Assembly (NCBI GenBank): GCA_007123335.1
Contig: SKLG01000544.1
Coordinates: forward strand, 1-9,233
Source: Anaerolineae bacterium
GTDB taxonomy: Bacteria; Chloroflexota; Anaerolineae; UBA1429
Reading direction: 5' to 3'
DNA: 9,233 bases
Made by a program: the position numbers and the translations under genes. The notes below the pieces were generated by a model. That model did not search any database. It saw only the letters and a program-made list of their open reading frames with translations, and was not told the DNA's origin. Positions 7,025 to 9,233 of this stretch are shown here, piece by piece. Positions within the stretch are counted from its first letter, which is position 1. The number at the start of each line of letters is the position of its first letter.

Positions 7025-7033
7025 CCTCCTTTA
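7025..7033 (-). promoter_or_regulatory. Ribosome site overlapping the upstream stop codon
   Basis: TAAAGGAGG on the minus strand combines the stop codon of the gamma-type subunit (7031-7033) with a near-perfect Shine-Dalgarno for the biotin carrier. This arrangement suggests coupled translation and matched amounts of the two subunits. It also favours the second of two adjacent ATGs (7019). Confidence 0.7.
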
Positions 7034-7537
7034 TTGCAGTGCATGGAGCCGACCCTGGTATCTCCAGGTGCCCGGCCCAGGTTCGATAGTAGCCACATAG
7101 ACGGTCTCGCCCTCGACCTGTTCGTCCTGTTCGTCGACCATGCGCGCGCGGGCAAACGGATCTTGGGCGCTTCTGGCGCGTCGCCGTTCTTGAACAATGG
7201 CTGTGGCGATGGCCACGGCCTCATCGGGCAGTGACGCCTGTTTCGCCGCCACGACGGCCAATGCGGCAGCGGTGGCTGCGGCCTCGGCCTCAGCGACAGC
7301 GGCTTCGTCCATGACCCCTCGGGCAGCACGCGGCCGACGCACTGGCGCAGGGGCAGGCGGACGCCTGGCCGCTGGGGGCGCTGTCGTGATCGGCGCCAGG
7401 GATGCCTCGCCCCGAGGCCGAAAGACGCGATCCAACAGCCAGATGACGATGGCGACGAGGATAAGGGCCAAAAAGACCAGGCCCATGCCCAAAATGGTAA
7501 TATTGAGTCCTATAGCGAAATTCTCTGCGACAGTCAC
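7031..7537 (-). CDS. oadG: OadG-like gamma subunit of the decarboxylase pump (extended form)
   Basis: This 168-residue protein has one N-terminal membrane helix ('ITILGMGLVFLALILVAIVIWLL', about 13-35), followed by a basic stop-transfer 'RVFRPRG'. That is the pattern of OadG, the small anchor that joins the alpha chain to the beta subunit and speeds assembly. Classical OadG is about 80-90 residues; here the cytoplasmic part adds a Pro/Ala/Arg linker (about 48-74), an Ala/Glu helix likely to be amphipathic (about 76-125) and the ending 'GPGTWRYQGRLHALQ'. The start is GTG at 7537: GGAGG lies 4 nt before it, and the ATG two bases upstream is followed at once by a stop in its own frame. Recognition rests on topology, size class and operon place more than on sequence identity. 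Confidence 0.72.
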   Translation of the reverse strand: MTVAENFAIGLNITILGMGLVFLALILVAIVIWLLDRVFRPRGEASLAPITTAPPAARRPPAPAPVRRPRAARGVMDEAAVAEAEAAATAAALAVVAAKQASLPDEAVAIATAIVQERRRARSAQDPFARARMVDEQDEQVEGETVYVATIEPGPGTWRYQGRLHALQ

Positions 7538-7562
7538 ATGCCCTCCACCTTTGGGTCAGGGG

Positions 7563-7596
7563 CGTCGGGGATCGCATCGCGCGGCGATCCCCGACG
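7563..7596. other. 13-bp perfect hairpin inside the decarboxylase operon
   Basis: Bases 7563-7575 (C then GTCGGGGATCGC) pair perfectly with 7584-7596 around the 8-nt loop atcgcgcg. It lies in the only sizeable gap of the operon (84 nt), between the carboxyltransferase stop and the gamma-type start. No T-run follows on the minus strand. It may protect the upstream message from 3' exonucleases or thin out transcription into the membrane subunits. Confidence 0.7.
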
Positions 7597-7621
7597 GCTC
7601 CCGGGGTTACGATATGTGAGG

Positions 7622-9136
7622 CTAGCGTCCACCATTCATGCGCGTGGTCAGACGCCAGAGCGACCGATTCGGCGTCGGGCGCTCGGGGCGCTGGACCGGA
7701 GCCACAGCCGCCTTGGGCGGGCTGGCAGCGGCCTCCGGAACCGGTGCAGCCTGGGCCTTGGGGAAGATGCGCGGCTCGGTGATCGGGCGCACCTTTCCCG
7801 CCGCGCGCAGCTCAAAGAACTCGCGCGCCTGGCTGGGGAACAGGGCATACGAGATCACATCCTCATCACTGCGGGCCAGATCGCCGATCTCGGCCTTGGC
7901 CTTCTCAAAGCCGGGCTCTAGCGAGTCGGCCGGGCGACCGGTGATGCGCTCCTCACCGCCGAGGGCCTTTTCCACCAACTCGGGGTTCAGCTCGGCCGGC
8001 GCGCGGCCATAGAGCCCCTTGCAATAGTCGCGGACCTCCTGGGTGATAATCTTGTAGCGCTCGCCCATGAGCACATTGATCACCGCCTGGCTGCCGACGA
8101 TCTGGCTGGTGGGCGTCACCAGGGGCGGATAGCCCATGTCCTCGCGCACCTGTGGCAGCTCCTTGAGCACATCCTCCCAGCGGTCGGCGGCGCCCTGCTG
8201 GCGCAACTGGCTCACCAGGTTGGATATCATGCCGCCGGGCATCTGGTAGAGGAGCACACGGATGTCAGCAGTGTCCAGGCCGGCCTCAAACTCGGCCAAG
8301 TGCTCGGTGCGCACCTGACGGAAATACTCGGCGATTTCGTTAAGCAGCAACAGATCCAGGCCGGTGTCGCGATCGGTGCCCTGTAAGGTGGCCACCATCG
8401 ACTCGGTGGGTGCCTGGGCGGTGCCGCCCGAGATGGAAGAGATGGCCGTGTCCACGACATCGACGCCGGCCTCGGCAGCCTTCATCAGGGTGCCCAGGGC
8501 AAAGCCGCTGGTGTTGTGGGTATGAAACTGGACCGGCAGTCCCACCTCTTCTTTGAGCCGCTTGGTCAGCTCGTAGGCGACATAGGGCGTACACAGCGCG
8601 GCCATGTCCTTGATGCAGATCGAGTCGGCGCCCATATCGGCCAGATCCTTGCCCAGCTCGACAAAGGCGTCGATGGTGTGCACCGGGCTGATGGTGTAGC
8701 AGATGGAGGCCTGGTTGTGGCCGCCGTACTTGGCCACACAGTCCATAGCATAGGCCATATTGCGCGGGTCGTTGAGGGCGTCAAAGGTGCGAAAGATGTT
8801 CATCCCGTTCTTGATCGACAGCTCGACAAACTTTTCGACAATGTCGTCGGGATAGTGGCGATAGCCGAGGATGTTCTGCCCGCGCAGAAGCATCTGGAAC
8901 GGGGTGGTGGGCATCTTTGCGCGGAGCACGCGCAGGCGCTCCCAAGGGTCCTCTTGCAGGAAGCGCAGCGCCGAGTCGAACGTCGCGCCGCCCCACATCT
9001 CCAGGGAGTGATAGCCCACCGCCTCGAGCTTTTCGAGCACCGGCAGCATGCTGCCGGTGGACATGCGCGTCGCCAGCAGCGACTGGTGGGCGTCGCGCAG
9101 AATGGTATCGGTGATTCCAAGCGGATTCTTGGCCAT
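7622..9136 (-). CDS. oadA: Oxaloacetate decarboxylase / pyruvate carboxylase-type carboxyltransferase subunit (no biotin domain)
   Basis: This 504-residue cytoplasmic enzyme moves the carboxyl group from oxaloacetate to biotin, giving pyruvate and carboxybiotin. The N-terminal part (about 8-270) is the HMGL-like TIM barrel. It shows 'TDTILRDAHQSLLATRM' (9-25) with metal ligand Asp15, 'CIKDM' (174-178) with Lys176, the lysine that is carboxylated in the family, and 'FHTHN' (204-208) with metal ligands His205 and His207. Residues about 290-440 form the conserved carboxylase (PYC/OADA) domain. The tail is an Ala/Pro linker ending 'SLWRLTTRMNGGR'; the biotin domain of classical OadA is absent and encoded two genes downstream. 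GAAAGGTAG (9145-9153) lies 8 nt before the ATG. It is the first gene of the operon. A pycB role in a two-subunit pyruvate carboxylase is the main alternative, but the beta and gamma genes argue for the sodium pump. Confidence 0.93.
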   Translation of the reverse strand: MAKNPLGITDTILRDAHQSLLATRMSTGSMLPVLEKLEAVGYHSLEMWGGATFDSALRFLQEDPWERLRVLRAKMPTTPFQMLLRGQNILGYRHYPDDIVEKFVELSIKNGMNIFRTFDALNDPRNMAYAMDCVAKYGGHNQASICYTISPVHTIDAFVELGKDLADMGADSICIKDMAALCTPYVAYELTKRLKEEVGLPVQFHTHNTSGFALGTLMKAAEAGVDVVDTAISSISGGTAQAPTESMVATLQGTDRDTGLDLLLLNEIAEYFRQVRTEHLAEFEAGLDTADIRVLLYQMPGGMISNLVSQLRQQGAADRWEDVLKELPQVREDMGYPPLVTPTSQIVGSQAVINVLMGERYKIITQEVRDYCKGLYGRAPAELNPELVEKALGGEERITGRPADSLEPGFEKAKAEIGDLARSDEDVISYALFPSQAREFFELRAAGKVRPITEPRIFPKAQAAPVPEAAASPPKAAVAPVQRPERPTPNRSLWRLTTRMNGGR

Positions 9137-9183
9137 GATCGTATCTACCTTTCTATCAACAAAAACAATTCATCATTTTGGGG

Positions 9184-9233
9184 CGCGGGCGTCTCGCCCG
9201 CGTGCTCTATCATCCATCGCGGGCGAGACGCCC
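9184..9233. repeat. Pair of inverted REP-like palindromes upstream of the decarboxylase operon (runs off the window)
   Basis: Arms 9187-9202 and 9218-9233 are perfect 16-bp reverse complements separated by 15 nt. Each arm is also palindromic: 9184-9202 is CGCGGGCG-TCT-CGCCCGCG, and the right copy is the same unit with AGA, cut by the window end. Two inverted GC-rich palindromes of this kind are typical of dispersed intergenic repeats (REP/BIME-like). The pair could also end transcription arriving from the right. Confidence 0.7.

Overview
This is a GC-rich bacterial window with nine coding regions. Two read rightward: a partial surface-protein tail at 1-378 and a membrane protease at 1315-2130. 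Seven read leftward. The lineage looks like Chloroflexota, but this is inference only. It rests on three things: the first protein ends in an 'IPYV-K' hydrophobic stretch followed by a Thr/Pro repeat tail, as many surface proteins of that phylum do; GC is high; and the right edge carries GC-rich nested palindromes. No rRNA, tRNA, CRISPR array or transposase was seen.

Left part (1-2256): the end of a CARDB-type secreted protein converges on an RraA-family gene, with a 10-bp hairpin between them. A CPBP-family intramembrane protease then sits on the opposite strand, visibly less GC-rich than its neighbours. It breaks the leftward run of metabolic genes.

Middle (2257-5391): a GH4 alpha-galactosidase-like gene with its own promoter precedes an unusual open frame in which an SCP2 domain is joined in frame to a complete D-galactonate dehydratase-like enzyme. 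A good Shine-Dalgarno sequence lies directly before the internal dehydratase start, so the frame may be a fresh gene fusion, two overlapping translation products, or both. Together the two genes suggest release of galactose from alpha-galactosides and dehydration of galactonate to 2-keto-3-deoxygalactonate. The galactose-oxidising and aldolase steps are not in the window.

Right part (5392-9136): a compact leftward operon encodes a sodium-pumping oxaloacetate decarboxylase, in the order carboxyltransferase, gamma-type membrane anchor, biotin carrier, beta subunit. The classical alpha chain is split: the carboxyltransferase keeps its Ala/Pro linker but has no biotin domain, which is a separate gene with a long AP/EP linker. 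A carboxyltransferase of the pyruvate/oxaloacetate type points to oxaloacetate rather than methylmalonyl-CoA or glutaconyl-CoA. The pump would turn decarboxylation of oxaloacetate into a sodium gradient. Strong hairpins occur within this operon (7563-7596) and upstream of it (9184-9233).
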